64,000 nt of DNA, taken from the NCBI GenBank assembly GCA_963795835.1, contig CAWCJC010000008.1:124001-188000 (forward strand). The letters are read 5' to 3'. The position numbers were made by a program, and so were the translations under genes. Shown piece by piece: positions 18,581-27,047 of this stretch (positions within the stretch are counted from its first letter, which is position 1; every line of letters starts with the position of its first letter). Under the pieces are notes generated by a model that worked only from the letters and a program-made list of their open reading frames with translations, made no database searches and had not been told where the DNA came from. The stretch is from JALYXI01 sp963795835 (GTDB taxonomy: Bacteria; Acidobacteriota; Terriglobia; Bryobacterales; Bryobacteraceae).

Positions 18581-18768
18581 CCATGGCGCGGCATCTACGA
18601 CGACCACGACCGCGTGATGGCGGCCATGACGTTCAACCAGGACAACGGCGATTCACATCCCAGGGTTACAAGCGAGGAATCAATTACATCGTCTATGCGG
18701 TGACGCACTAACTTATCTCTAGTGCGACTGACACCCCGCCCCTCAGACAAACACCCCACCTCCCATCA
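18581..18768 (+). pseudogene. Decayed copy 2 of the DUF4159 gene 3' end plus flank
   Basis: The second copy starts further upstream in the parent (GGCGCGGCATCTACGACGA) and ends with the parental stop context (GTGACGCACTAAC at 18700-18712), followed by the same flank CCCCTCAGACAAACACCCC. It shares the internal deletion of copy 1. The shared deletion shows that one copy was made from the other, not independently from the gene. Confidence 0.8.
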
Positions 18769-19119
18769 ACACTCGAACCAGACCGAGCCGTGACCGTCAG
18801 GGAACGCCTTACACACTGACGCAACAACCAATCTAAATAAGTTCGCGCGTTGCCATTGATTGAACTAACTGCACTGATCCACAAATCCCGCCGAGCTTCC
18901 CGCGGAACATATCGCTATTTCCAGGGACCCGTCGCCCTTGTTCCGAAATCCCCGCGCAATACTCACGCTGACAATGTAAAGCCCCAGGTGATCGGCAAGC
19001 GCGTTCGTTTCCGCAGTGAGCCCTGAACCGGGACACCATAAGTCAGACAGGCAAGCTTACGGCTATGACGGCGGCAACCAGCCACGGAAGAAACACAATA
19101 AGCTGCACAACGGCCGTGC
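18769..19119. other. Intergenic stretch, nothing recognised
   Basis: About 350 bases without a supportable gene. A 68-codon minus-strand frame at 18833-19039 has unusual composition for this genome (Cys and Arg rich), no ribosome binding site, and no family resemblance. No tRNA, repeat or strong hairpin was seen. Confidence 0.5.
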
Positions 19120-19260
19120 ATGAATCAGATTTACCATTACGTAGGCCTATTCGTATTCTATTTAGCCTTATTCATGTTCTGGTTCGCTTTTGGGTACAGC
19201 GTAACTTATCTACTGGAAGCCGCTCTTAAACCCTCCCGTCTTCGTGGTTTCCTGAGGTAA
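19120..19260 (+). CDS. Candidate 46-residue membrane microprotein
   Basis: An ATG at 19120 opens a 46-codon frame ending TAA at 19260. Residues 7-32 are almost wholly hydrophobic/aromatic (YVGLFVFYLALFMFWFAFGY), followed by a short basic tail (KPSRLRGFLR), the layout of a single-pass inner-membrane protein. Codons are AT-richer than nearby genes. No clear Shine-Dalgarno precedes the ATG, which lowers confidence. It stands alone in a gene-poor stretch. Confidence 0.4.
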   Translation: MNQIYHYVGLFVFYLALFMFWFAFGYSVTYLLEAALKPSRLRGFLR

Positions 19261-19389
19261 GAGAAGCAGCGCAAGCACCGGTCACGTCCCTCCAAAAAAA
19301 ATTTTCCCCTACTCCCACCAGCGTTCCCCCGCTCTCCCGCCCTAGCGGCACCCCACCCCTCTGCTCCAATAACACCGGAGCCTCCCCCT

Positions 19390-20049
19390 ATGTCAGCCGC
19401 CGCTCAAGCCATCACTAACAAAGAAAACGCCCAGCACTCCACCGGTCCACGCACCGAACAAGGCAAACGGACCTCATCCCTCAACGCCCTGCGCCACGGC
19501 CTCACCAGCCAAACCGTCGTCCTGCCCACCGAAGACGCCGAAGCCTACGCGCTCCTCCAATCCACTGTCCAGGCCGATCTCTCCCCCAAAGGCATCGCCG
19601 AAGAGATCCTCGCCCAAACCATCACCGACACCCAATGGCGTCTGGAGCGCGCCCGCAACCTGGAAGCGAACCTGCTCGCGCTGGCCCGCTACGAAGACAT
19701 TCCCGAAGCCATCGCACAAATTGAAGACGCCCAACATCGCAATGCCCTGATCGAAGCGCACGGCTACGCCAAGCGCGAAAAAACGCTTCACAACCTGCAA
19801 CTCCAGGAAGCCCGCCTGCAGCGCACGCTTTTCAAAGCCATGAAAGAACTGCGCGAGCTTCAGTCCGCCCGCCAGGCCGCCGCCGCAGCCCATCTCGAAG
19901 AAGCCGTGGTCGCCCGCATCCTTTGCAAACAGCGGAACTTACCGTTCAACGCCGCCGAACTTGGGTTCGATTTTACTGACCAGCAGCTCGAAGCCGAAAC
20001 GCTTCTCCGCCAGGCTCGCGGCGCCGTACACAAACCCCGTCCTTGTTGA
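19390..20049 (+). CDS. Hypothetical protein of the 'NKENAQHSTGPRT' type
   Basis: The N-terminus (ANxENAQHSTGPRTEQGKRTSSLNALRHGLTS) marks a family that I recall as multi-copy in Acidobacteria and some other soil bacteria, with unknown function. The rest is a long helical, Ala/Glu/Arg-rich region (residues ~60-170), likely coiled coil. The last ~10 residues (GAVHKPRPC) look atypical, so the true 3' end might be altered by an indel. No partner is suggested by position: xseB starts 39 bases later. Confidence 0.75.
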   Translation: MSAAAQAITNKENAQHSTGPRTEQGKRTSSLNALRHGLTSQTVVLPTEDAEAYALLQSTVQADLSPKGIAEEILAQTITDTQWRLERARNLEANLLALARYEDIPEAIAQIEDAQHRNALIEAHGYAKREKTLHNLQLQEARLQRTLFKAMKELRELQSARQAAAAAHLEEAVVARILCKQRNLPFNAAELGFDFTDQQLEAETLLRQARGAVHKPRPC

Positions 20050-20088
20050 CGAATTACGTGCCGTCAATCGCCAGTGTATGCTTCTTAA

Positions 20089-20334
20089 ATGCCCGATCCA
20101 CAGCCCGCCATTGCCACCTTTGAAGCGGGTCTTGACGAACTCGAGTCCGTCGTCCGCCAGCTCGAATCCGGCGACCTTCCCCTGGAAAAATCCATCGAGC
20201 TCTTCGAATCCGGCATGGTCTTAAGCGAACGCTGCCGCCGCCAACTGCTCGATGCCGAAACCAAAGTCGAAATGCTCGTCCGCCGCGAAGGCAAGCTGCA
20301 ACCGGAACCCTTCCGCCCCGAAGGACGCTCGTAA
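20089..20334 (+). CDS. xseB: Exodeoxyribonuclease VII small subunit
   Basis: The 81-residue product has the XseB pattern: FEAGLDELESVVRQLESGDLPLEKSIELFESGM and LLDAETKVEML. XseB binds the large subunit XseA to form a single-strand-specific exonuclease. Length is typical. It is followed after 3 bases by the prenyl synthase gene, a very common xseB-ispA-(dxs/tlyA) order. Confidence 0.95.
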   Translation: MPDPQPAIATFEAGLDELESVVRQLESGDLPLEKSIELFESGMVLSERCRRQLLDAETKVEMLVRREGKLQPEPFRPEGRS

Positions 20335-20337
20335 GCA

Positions 20338-21222
20338 GTGCTCCTCCCTGAATACCTCAAACAACAGCAAACCCGTATCGACGCAGAAATCGATCGCCTG
20401 GTCCCGCCGGAAACCACCGCGCCCGTAACCATCCATAAAGCCATGCGCTACAGCTTGATGGCGGGAGGCAAACGCATTCGGCCCGTGTTGTGCCTGGAAG
20501 CTGCGGCGGCCGTCGGCGCCACGAATGAAGCTCTTCTCGCCACCGCGTGCTCGCTCGAATTCATCCACACCTATTCGCTGATCCACGACGATCTCCCCGC
20601 ACTCGATAACGATGACTTCCGCCGCGGCAAGCCCACCTGCCACAAAGTCTTCGGGGAAGCCATGGCCATTCTCGCGGGCGATTCGCTCCTCACCCTCGCC
20701 TTCCAGGTTCTCTCCGACCTTCCCGCGCTCCCCCCCAAACGCAAAGTCCGCGTCATCGCCGAACTCGCCCGTGCGTCCGGCACCGTGGGCGGCATGATCG
20801 GCGGCCAGGTTGCCGATATTGAAGGCGAAGGCCAACCGCCAAGCGCGGAACTCCTTGACACGATCCACCGCGCGAAAACCGGTGCCCTGCTCCGCGCGAG
20901 CCTTCGTATGGGTGCTATCTGCGGCGACGCCACCGAAGCCGACCTCGAAGCTCTCACCAACTATGGCGAACACGTCGGCCTCGCCTTTCAAATCGTCGAC
21001 GATATTCTCGATGTTGAGGAAAGCTCCGAAGCGCTGGGCAAGACCGCTGGTAAGGACGCGAACCAGGGTAAGATCACCTTCCCGGCGGTCTACGGGCTGG
21101 ACGTCTCTCGCACCATGGCTCAGGCTGAATGCGACGCCGCCCATGCTGCCGTTACCAAGTTTGGAGCGCGCGCCCAGCGTCTGCGCGAAATCGCTGACAT
21201 GATTGTTTCCCGCAAAACGTGA
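20338..21222 (+). CDS. ispA: Polyprenyl (farnesyl/geranylgeranyl) diphosphate synthase
   Basis: Condenses isopentenyl diphosphate with allylic diphosphates. The first Asp-rich motif is DDLPALDND (near residue 83), the second is DDILD (near residue 222), and GGKRIRP and KTGALL are also present. The short-chain type is inferred from the small residues before the first Asp motif and from the gene neighbourhood. Chain length cannot be fixed by eye. The GTG start at 20338 follows xseB closely. In this genome the product could feed hopanoid synthesis (HpnH is encoded 3 kb away). Confidence 0.92.
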   Translation: MLLPEYLKQQQTRIDAEIDRLVPPETTAPVTIHKAMRYSLMAGGKRIRPVLCLEAAAAVGATNEALLATACSLEFIHTYSLIHDDLPALDNDDFRRGKPTCHKVFGEAMAILAGDSLLTLAFQVLSDLPALPPKRKVRVIAELARASGTVGGMIGGQVADIEGEGQPPSAELLDTIHRAKTGALLRASLRMGAICGDATEADLEALTNYGEHVGLAFQIVDDILDVEESSEALGKTAGKDANQGKITFPAVYGLDVSRTMAQAECDAAHAAVTKFGARAQRLREIADMIVSRKT

Positions 21223-21941
21223 AGCAGCGTCTCGATCTGGTACTCGTTTCCCGAGGCCTCGCTCCCTCCCGCGAAAAAGCTCAAGCCCTCATCATGGCCG
21301 GTGACGTTCTGGTGGCCGCTCAAAAAGCCGCCAAACCCGGCCAACTCATTGCCCCGGATGCCGAAATCCAAGTTGCCGCGCCTCCCCGCTACGTCTCCCG
21401 AGGCGGCCTGAAACTTGAAGCCGCTTTGCAAAACTTCTCAGTCGACCCCACAGGTCTCATCTGCGCCGATATCGGTGCCTCCACCGGCGGCTTTACCGAT
21501 TGCCTGCTCCAACACGGCGCGTTGCGCGTGCACGCGATCGATGTCGGCACCAACCAGCTCGATTACCGCCTTCGTACCGACCCCCGCGTGATCTCACAGG
21601 AACACCGAAACGCGCGCGAACTCACACCTGCCGATTTAGGCGAGCTTGTCGAACTCCTGGTCTGCGACGTAAGCTTTATCTCGGTGACCCTGATTCTCCG
21701 GGCGTTAATTGGCCTGCTGACCCCGATGGGGCGAATGATGATTCTCGTTAAGCCGCAGTTTGAGGTCGGCAGAGGCCAGGTAGGAAAGGGCGGCATTGTC
21801 CGTGATGCCTCGCTTCACCAACAGGCCTGCGATCGCGTGGAGCAAGCCGTTCGCGAAGCAGGGTTCGCAACGGCACTTATGCCAAGCCCCATACTGGGAA
21901 CCGAAGGCAATCGGGAGTTCCTGCTCTATGCCCACCATTAA
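21219..21941 (+). CDS. tlyA: TlyA-family rRNA 2'-O-methyltransferase
   Basis: An S4 RNA-binding domain (residues 1-65, RLDLVLVSRGLAPSREKAQ) precedes an FtsJ-like methyltransferase with ADIGASTGGFTDCLLQHGA, VCDVSFIS and VKPQFEVGRG. TlyA proteins 2'-O-methylate cytidines in 16S and/or 23S rRNA. The GTG start overlaps the ispA stop by 4 bases, and the 3' end overlaps nadK by 14. Confidence 0.93.
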   Translation: MKQRLDLVLVSRGLAPSREKAQALIMAGDVLVAAQKAAKPGQLIAPDAEIQVAAPPRYVSRGGLKLEAALQNFSVDPTGLICADIGASTGGFTDCLLQHGALRVHAIDVGTNQLDYRLRTDPRVISQEHRNARELTPADLGELVELLVCDVSFISVTLILRALIGLLTPMGRMMILVKPQFEVGRGQVGKGGIVRDASLHQQACDRVEQAVREAGFATALMPSPILGTEGNREFLLYAHH

Positions 21942-22791
21942 GACCGTCGGAATCTTCTCGAAACCGAACGTCACCGCGGCCGCGCATCTGGTTCCGAAAG
22001 CCGTTGAGTGGCTTGCGGCTCGGGGCATCGAAACCCGTTGCGACCACTTCACGTGCACCTATCTCGGCAGCACGGGCGGTTTCGAGCGCGACGACGTCCC
22101 GGAAGGCTGTGATCTGGTCATCGTCATGGGCGGCGATGGTACGCTGCTCTCCGCCGCACGCGCCATCGCAGGCCGCGAAATTCCGCTGTTTGCGGTCAAC
22201 TTGGGCGGCCTCGGCTTCCTTACCGCGATTACCAAGGAAGAGATGTTTCCCGAATTGGAACGTGCGTTGTCAGGCGGACATCGCATTGGCAAGCGCAAGC
22301 TCCTGCACGTTGATGTCATCCGCGACAATCAGTCCGTATCGCATTATGAAGCTCTCAATGACGTGGTGATCACGAAGGCCTCTATCGCGCGCATGATCGA
22401 TCTCGAAGCCTATGTCGACGACATGTTCGTCTGCTCGTATAAGGCCGATGGACTCATCGTTTCCACTCCGACCGGTTCCACTGCTTACTCGCTCTCGGCG
22501 GGCGGGCCGATTATTTATCCCACCGTCGGAGCCATCTGCATCACGCCCATCTGCCCCCACACGCTGACCAACCGCCCGGTCATCGTGAACTCCTCGAGCG
22601 TGATCGGCGTGCTCTGCCGCGCCGAAGATTCATCCGGCTTCCTTACCATCGATGGCCAGGTGGGCGAACCTCTTCATGAGAATGACCGCATCGAATGCCG
22701 CAGTTCCCAGCACGATCTGCATCTGGTGCGCCCGCCCCAGCAAAAATTCTTTGACGTGCTGCGGCAAAAGCTGAAGTGGGGTGAGCGCTAA
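21928..22791 (+). CDS. nadK: NAD kinase
   Basis: Makes NADP from NAD and ATP. Motifs are VIVMGGDGTLLSAA, FAVNLGGLGFLTAI, the NDVVITK segment, and STPTGSTAYSLSAGGPII. Length (287 residues) is normal. ATG 21928 (MPTIKTVGIFSKPN) is chosen over the longer in-frame start because it begins exactly at the conserved N-terminal strand. The 14-base overlap with tlyA suggests translational coupling. Confidence 0.95.
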   Translation: MPTIKTVGIFSKPNVTAAAHLVPKAVEWLAARGIETRCDHFTCTYLGSTGGFERDDVPEGCDLVIVMGGDGTLLSAARAIAGREIPLFAVNLGGLGFLTAITKEEMFPELERALSGGHRIGKRKLLHVDVIRDNQSVSHYEALNDVVITKASIARMIDLEAYVDDMFVCSYKADGLIVSTPTGSTAYSLSAGGPIIYPTVGAICITPICPHTLTNRPVIVNSSSVIGVLCRAEDSSGFLTIDGQVGEPLHENDRIECRSSQHDLHLVRPPQQKFFDVLRQKLKWGER

Positions 22792-22851
22792 GCGGCACCG
22801 AAGAAGCGGTAATATGATCGAAACGTAAATCTCGTCGCACCAGGTGATCAC

Positions 22852-23871
22852 ATGACGCGAAGAACTCTCATGAGCTTGGCCGCAGGTTCCCTTCTCAAAG
22901 CTGCTCCACCCCGGCGGACGTCCATGGGGTTGACCTCCGATTCGTTCCAGTCCATCCGCTTCAGCTCTCCCAAGAACCTGCTCGCAGCCGACCGCCTGAT
23001 GGAATTAGCGTCGAAGGTAGGCGCGGCCGGCGCGCATGGCGGCATGACCGACATCGATTTCGATTGGGCCAAGAAAACGCGCAGGATGAAGGAAGAGTTG
23101 GGGATGTACCTGGAAATTCAAACCTTCCTGCCGCGAGAGGATCCCGCTGTGTTCGAGCACGCCGTCCAGGTTGCCAAGGCCGCTGGGGCTACCAGCCTGC
23201 GAGTTGTTTGCCTGCTGGGCCGCCGATACGAAATGTTCGACCGGCTAGGCGACTGGAATACCGCCGTAGACGGGTTTCATCGGCAGCTAAGCGCCGCCGT
23301 GCCGATCGTAGAAAAGTATAAGATGCCGCTCGGCATTGAGAATCACAAAGATTGGTTAGTCGATCAGCAAGTCGCCGTGATGAAACGATACAGCAGCGAA
23401 TACCTGGGCGTGTGTCTCGACACGGGAAATAACATGTCCCTGCTGGACGATCCCATGGAGACCATCGAAAAGCTGGCCCCCTACACGTTCAATGTCCATT
23501 TCAAAGATATGGCCGTGGAGGAGTACGCGAAGGGGATTCTGTTATCGGAGGTTCCGTTGGGCGATGGCATCCTTGATCTGAAGCGGATTGTCGCGACGGT
23601 CAGGCGTGCGAAGCCGAACGTATATTTCTCCTTAGAGATGATTACGCGCGACCCTCTGGAAGTTCCGTGTCTCACGGACAAATATTGGGCCACATTTGAG
23701 GGCCGTAGCGGCGGGTATCTGGGCCGGGCACTATCCGTGGTGCGGGCGAATAAGCCTCGGCGGCCATTGCCTCGGATAACCGGGTTGAGCCCGGAGGATA
23801 GGCTGAAGCTGGAGTTCGAGATGGTGGACCGTTCGATCACGTATGCTCGGGATCAGCTAGGGTTTGTTTAA
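22852..23871 (+). CDS. TIM-barrel sugar phosphate isomerase/epimerase-like protein
   Basis: The N-terminus has a twin-Arg-like start (TRRTLMSLAAGSLLKAA), so the protein may be exported by Tat. The rest matches the xylose-isomerase-like / AP-endonuclease-2 TIM barrel: LGIENHKDW, CLDTGNNMSLLDDP, FNVHFKDMAVEEY and VYFSLEMITRD, giving Glu, Asp and His metal ligands at the usual strand ends. Such exported proteins are abundant in Acidobacteria and Planctomycetes. Substrate unknown. ATG 22852 is the only good start. Confidence 0.85.
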   Translation: MTRRTLMSLAAGSLLKAAPPRRTSMGLTSDSFQSIRFSSPKNLLAADRLMELASKVGAAGAHGGMTDIDFDWAKKTRRMKEELGMYLEIQTFLPREDPAVFEHAVQVAKAAGATSLRVVCLLGRRYEMFDRLGDWNTAVDGFHRQLSAAVPIVEKYKMPLGIENHKDWLVDQQVAVMKRYSSEYLGVCLDTGNNMSLLDDPMETIEKLAPYTFNVHFKDMAVEEYAKGILLSEVPLGDGILDLKRIVATVRRAKPNVYFSLEMITRDPLEVPCLTDKYWATFEGRSGGYLGRALSVVRANKPRRPLPRITGLSPEDRLKLEFEMVDRSITYARDQLGFV

Positions 23872-23903
23872 CATCTGTCGCGGATAATCCTTATTAGGAG
23901 CCA

Positions 23904-24362
23904 ATGGTGATCATCAAAATGTGTTTAGCAGGTTTTGCCGCATCCATTCTTGCGCTTGCCTATTCCGGCAGCAGCTTTTCGGAGAAGTTCGAAGCGATGC
24001 CCAAGGCAGTGCAGGAAACGGCCTTGGCCAACATGGAAAACGCGTTGCCCGTTGGCATCAGCTCTGTCAAGAAAGAGCAGGGCTTGGAGTATCAGGTCAA
24101 CACGCGGCTAAATGGCGCGGACCATAACCTGGTCATCGACGAGACAGGGAAACTGTTGGCCGTGAAAGACGAAACGAATCTGGAGTCCGTTCCTGCCGCG
24201 GTAAGAGCCGCTATTACAAAGCAGGCCGCGTCAAAGGTCGTGACGCTCGAAAAGATCACGGAAGCGGGCCAGGTGAGCTATGGCGCCGTGATCCCGGACG
24301 AGGCACCTGGAAAAGTCGTCCGGATCCGCCTCGCCCCAGACGGAACAATCAAGAGCCAGTAA
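23904..24362 (+). CDS. Exported PepSY-like small protein
   Basis: A hydrophobic signal segment (IIKMCLAGFAASILALAYS) precedes two similar alpha/beta halves: AVQETALANMENALPVGISSVKKEQGLEYQVNTRL... and VPAAVRAAITKQ...LEKITEAGQVSYGAVI. This fits the PepSY / PepSY-like (DUF2874-type) fold, often found as periplasmic inhibitors or sensors. A GGAG ribosome binding site lies just before the ATG at 23904. Confidence 0.75.
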   Translation: MVIIKMCLAGFAASILALAYSGSSFSEKFEAMPKAVQETALANMENALPVGISSVKKEQGLEYQVNTRLNGADHNLVIDETGKLLAVKDETNLESVPAAVRAAITKQAASKVVTLEKITEAGQVSYGAVIPDEAPGKVVRIRLAPDGTIKSQ

Positions 24363-24400
24363 GGCGCGGAAGTGGTCACGCCGCGCTAAACTAAAAGCTT

Positions 24401-25498
24401 ATGAGCGTCCCCGTTTCTCAGATGTGGACCGTGGCCACCTACGTTCTCGGCCAGCGGCTTGCCGGACGCAAAAGGTACCCGCTGGTTCTGATGCTGGAAC
24501 CGCTGTTCCGCTGCAATCTGGCGTGCGCGGGATGCGGCAAAATCCAGTACCCGGCGCATATTCTGAAGAAAAATATGTCGCTCGAAGAAGCTTTTCGCGC
24601 GGTCGATGAATGCGGCGCCCCCATGGTCACCATCCCCGGCGGTGAGCCGTTGATGCACCCGCAGATCAAAGAACTAGTGGAAGGCTTGGTGGCACGCAAA
24701 AAATACATTTACCTTTGCACCAACGCTCTCCTGCTCAAGGAAAAGTTAAATCAGTTCAAACCGAGCAAGTACCTCACGTTCTCCGTCCACATGGATGGCG
24801 AGCGCGAACACCACGATTTTTCGGTCTGCCGCGAGGGCGGCTACGATATTGCGCTTGAGGGCGTTCGTGAAGCAATCAAGAAAGGCTTTCGGGTCACCAC
24901 GAACACCACGCTCTTCGACGGAGCCGATCCCGCCAGCGTCCGGCGCTTCTTCGATGAAATGATGGAAGTCGGCGTCGAAGGGATGATGCTTTCCCCTGGC
25001 TACTCCTACGACAAAGCTCCGGATCAACAGCACTTCCTCGGCAAGGAAGTTACGCGCTCTCTCTTCCGCACCATTCTTTCCAACCGCAAGAAGAGCTGGA
25101 AGTTCAATCAATCCGCATTGTTCCTCGAGTTCCTGATGGGGGACCGCGAATACACCTGCACTCCTTGGGGAATGCCCACTTACAACATCTTCGGATGGCA
25201 GAAGCCTTGTTACCTTCTGCAGGATGGTTATGCGGAAAGCTTCCAGGAGTTGATGGAATCCACCGCTTGGCAGAACTACGGCACCGAGTCCGGCAACCCG
25301 AAATGCGCGAACTGTATGGTGCATAGCGGCTACGAAGCCTCTGCGGTGAACGATACCTTCGGTTCTCTGGGCGGCATGTTGACCACGGTCCGGGCCATGC
25401 TGTTCTCCACGAAGAAGAATGAACAGGCTTTGCGCGATTTGGCGCAGCCGCGGAAAACGGCGGACTTGGTTCAAATTAAGGAAGAGGTTGGAGTTTGA
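24401..25498 (+). CDS. hpnH: Adenosyl-hopene transferase HpnH (radical SAM)
   Basis: HpnH joins a 5'-deoxyadenosyl group to diploptene, the first step of extended hopanoid synthesis. The protein carries the radical-SAM cluster motif CNLACAGC (residues ~46-53), GGEPLMHP, LCTNALLL and SVHMDGEREHHD, and the C-terminal Cys-rich part TCTPWGMPT...KCANCMVHSGYEA. Length (365) is in the family range. It is alone here: no squalene-hopene cyclase or other hpn gene is visible in the window. A small gene overlaps its stop codon. Confidence 0.93.
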   Translation: MSVPVSQMWTVATYVLGQRLAGRKRYPLVLMLEPLFRCNLACAGCGKIQYPAHILKKNMSLEEAFRAVDECGAPMVTIPGGEPLMHPQIKELVEGLVARKKYIYLCTNALLLKEKLNQFKPSKYLTFSVHMDGEREHHDFSVCREGGYDIALEGVREAIKKGFRVTTNTTLFDGADPASVRRFFDEMMEVGVEGMMLSPGYSYDKAPDQQHFLGKEVTRSLFRTILSNRKKSWKFNQSALFLEFLMGDREYTCTPWGMPTYNIFGWQKPCYLLQDGYAESFQELMESTAWQNYGTESGNPKCANCMVHSGYEASAVNDTFGSLGGMLTTVRAMLFSTKKNEQALRDLAQPRKTADLVQIKEEVGV

Positions 25499-25857
25499 CT
25501 GAGCTCGAAGGACGTGCCTTCGAGAATGTAACGGAAGAAGAGCTCCGTGAGGCTCTGGAACAAGCTTTTGACTACCGTGGCGACGTAACAATTACGAAGC
25601 GAGACGGCGCTCGGATCGAGGGCTACATCTTCGATCGCAAGACAGCCTCTACCCTGCAGGACTCCGAAGTTCGGCTGTTCCCGAAAGGGTCCGACGAGAA
25701 GATCGCGATCAGCTACGCGGATATTTGCGGACTGGCATTTACCGGCCGTGACACGGCAGCCGGCAAGAGCTGGGAAGCGTGGGTCAAGAAGTATTGGGAA
25801 CGCAAGAACGCGGGCGAACAAGGAATTGCGATCGAACCCGAAGATCTTTCGGCGTAA
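25495..25857 (+). CDS. Small acidic protein coupled to hpnH
   Basis: A 120-residue acidic protein; I do not recognise the family. Residues ~25-85 are beta-rich (YRGDVTITKRDGARIEGYIFDRKT...KIAISYADICGLAFTG), which resembles an Sm-like or RNA-binding small barrel. The remainder is helical. The TTG start overlaps the hpnH stop (TTGA), a strong sign of co-translation. It may help or regulate HpnH; nothing shows this directly. Confidence 0.7.
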   Translation: MTELEGRAFENVTEEELREALEQAFDYRGDVTITKRDGARIEGYIFDRKTASTLQDSEVRLFPKGSDEKIAISYADICGLAFTGRDTAAGKSWEAWVKKYWERKNAGEQGIAIEPEDLSA

Positions 25858-25858
25858 C

Positions 25859-26647
25859 TTACTTCAGAAATCCGCTTACGGTCCGCTCCGGATCTCCACT
25901 TAAGAGATCGTTGTTCACATCGTCCAGCGCCAGAAGCTTTCGCTCAAGGGGCGTCAGTCTCGCCAGCGTCTCCGTGCGTAGCAACGCCTTCTGATACTGC
26001 TGCTGCGGTTTGTCCTCACGGCAATAGAACCCATGGATCGCCCGCCGTGGCGCGGTGGTCCGGTTCGCCGTGCCCCCGTGCCACAGATGCGCATTCATCA
26101 CCACCACGGTTCCGGCCGCGCCCGTCACCAGCTTCTCGCCGGGATACTCCGCCTTTCCCACATCGGGGAGCCTCCCCCACTTGTGTGTTCCCGGCACCAC
26201 GCGAAGCGCCCCGTTCTCTTCCGTGAACGCGTCCAACATCCAAACCGTGTTGCACACCCAAAATCCGCGCTCGTCCGCAACGGCCCCCATGTCTGCGTGC
26301 AAAGGTTGCCCGCTATCAGACATCGGGTCGGCCGACCTTGCGTTTAAGCTGCTGAGCTTGTAGTCTGGCCCGAGGACCTCCCCGACCAACTGCAGCACCT
26401 CAGTCTCGGCAATCAGCTCACGGAACAGTGCTCCCTTGTCTACTAGATTCGCTAAACGGCGGCAGTGTGGTTCCTGTCGAAATTCAGAGCCCGCACGCGC
26501 GCCTTCGGCATCGTAAAGGGACTCAACGGCGTCAGTCAGACGGTAAACTCTGGCTGGCGTCAGAAAGTCAGGCAAAATTGCGTACCCGAATTCCGCAAGT
26601 TGTTCCCGAGACGTCACTGCGCGCACCACGCGAACAATCGCCGCCAT
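25859..26647 (-). CDS. Phytanoyl-CoA dioxygenase (PhyH) family protein
   Basis: A Fe(II)/2-oxoglutarate oxygenase of the PhyH type. The iron ligands are visible: the HxD of LHADMG (near residue 118) and the distal His of LWHGG (near 190), with the 2-oxoglutarate-binding Arg in TAPRRAIHGF. Length (262) is normal. It ends two bases from the convergent small gene after hpnH, and its ATG lies inside the end of the next upstream gene (34-base overlap), so the two are likely one operon. Confidence 0.88.
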   Translation of the reverse strand: MAAIVRVVRAVTSREQLAEFGYAILPDFLTPARVYRLTDAVESLYDAEGARAGSEFRQEPHCRRLANLVDKGALFRELIAETEVLQLVGEVLGPDYKLSSLNARSADPMSDSGQPLHADMGAVADERGFWVCNTVWMLDAFTEENGALRVVPGTHKWGRLPDVGKAEYPGEKLVTGAAGTVVVMNAHLWHGGTANRTTAPRRAIHGFYCREDKPQQQYQKALLRTETLARLTPLERKLLALDDVNNDLLSGDPERTVSGFLK

Positions 26648-27047
26648 TCCGCGACTTGAATCTCCGTCACAAGGCGCTCCTCCCTTGCATCCCGCGTACT
26701 GGCCGCCTGCTCACACCACCGGATGAACAGAAAAGGATCCCACTCGCTTCCCAAACTCCACCGGGTCCCCGGATTGCGTGCCAACACCTCTCGGCGCATC
26801 TTTCAAGAATTTCGTCATAGACCGCATGCCGCCCCACTTGCCGGAACCAATAGCCCGCATTGCCCCAGTCTTCTTCATGGCGATGCAGAATCCCGTGCCA
26901 GAAGCTCCCTTCCGCCGTTTCCAGATTCTGAGCCTCTTCATGCGCCCGCTTCCACTCACCCGCACGGTAAAGCAGTCCCACCTTCATGCCTGCGGGCGAC
27001 CGCACGTTGTCCCGAACCTCAGGAGGTACTTCGATTGATTGCAGCAT
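26614..27047 (-). CDS. Small TPR-like/unknown protein, one frameshift
   Basis: The first part (MKVGLLYRAGEWKRAHEEAQ, SFWHGILHRHEEDWGNAGYWFRQVG) and the last part (SEWDPFLFIRWCEQ, ...VAEWRRLFAWC) belong to one family that I recall from Acidobacteria, with a helical repeat-like start and a conserved WDPF motif. They are in different frames joined near 26795. One indel restores a protein of about 140 residues. Function unknown. Its end overlaps the PhyH start. Confidence 0.65.

Noticed and set aside
18833..19039. 68-codon minus frame
   Set aside because: No ribosome binding site, Cys/Arg-rich composition unlike other genes here, no similarity.
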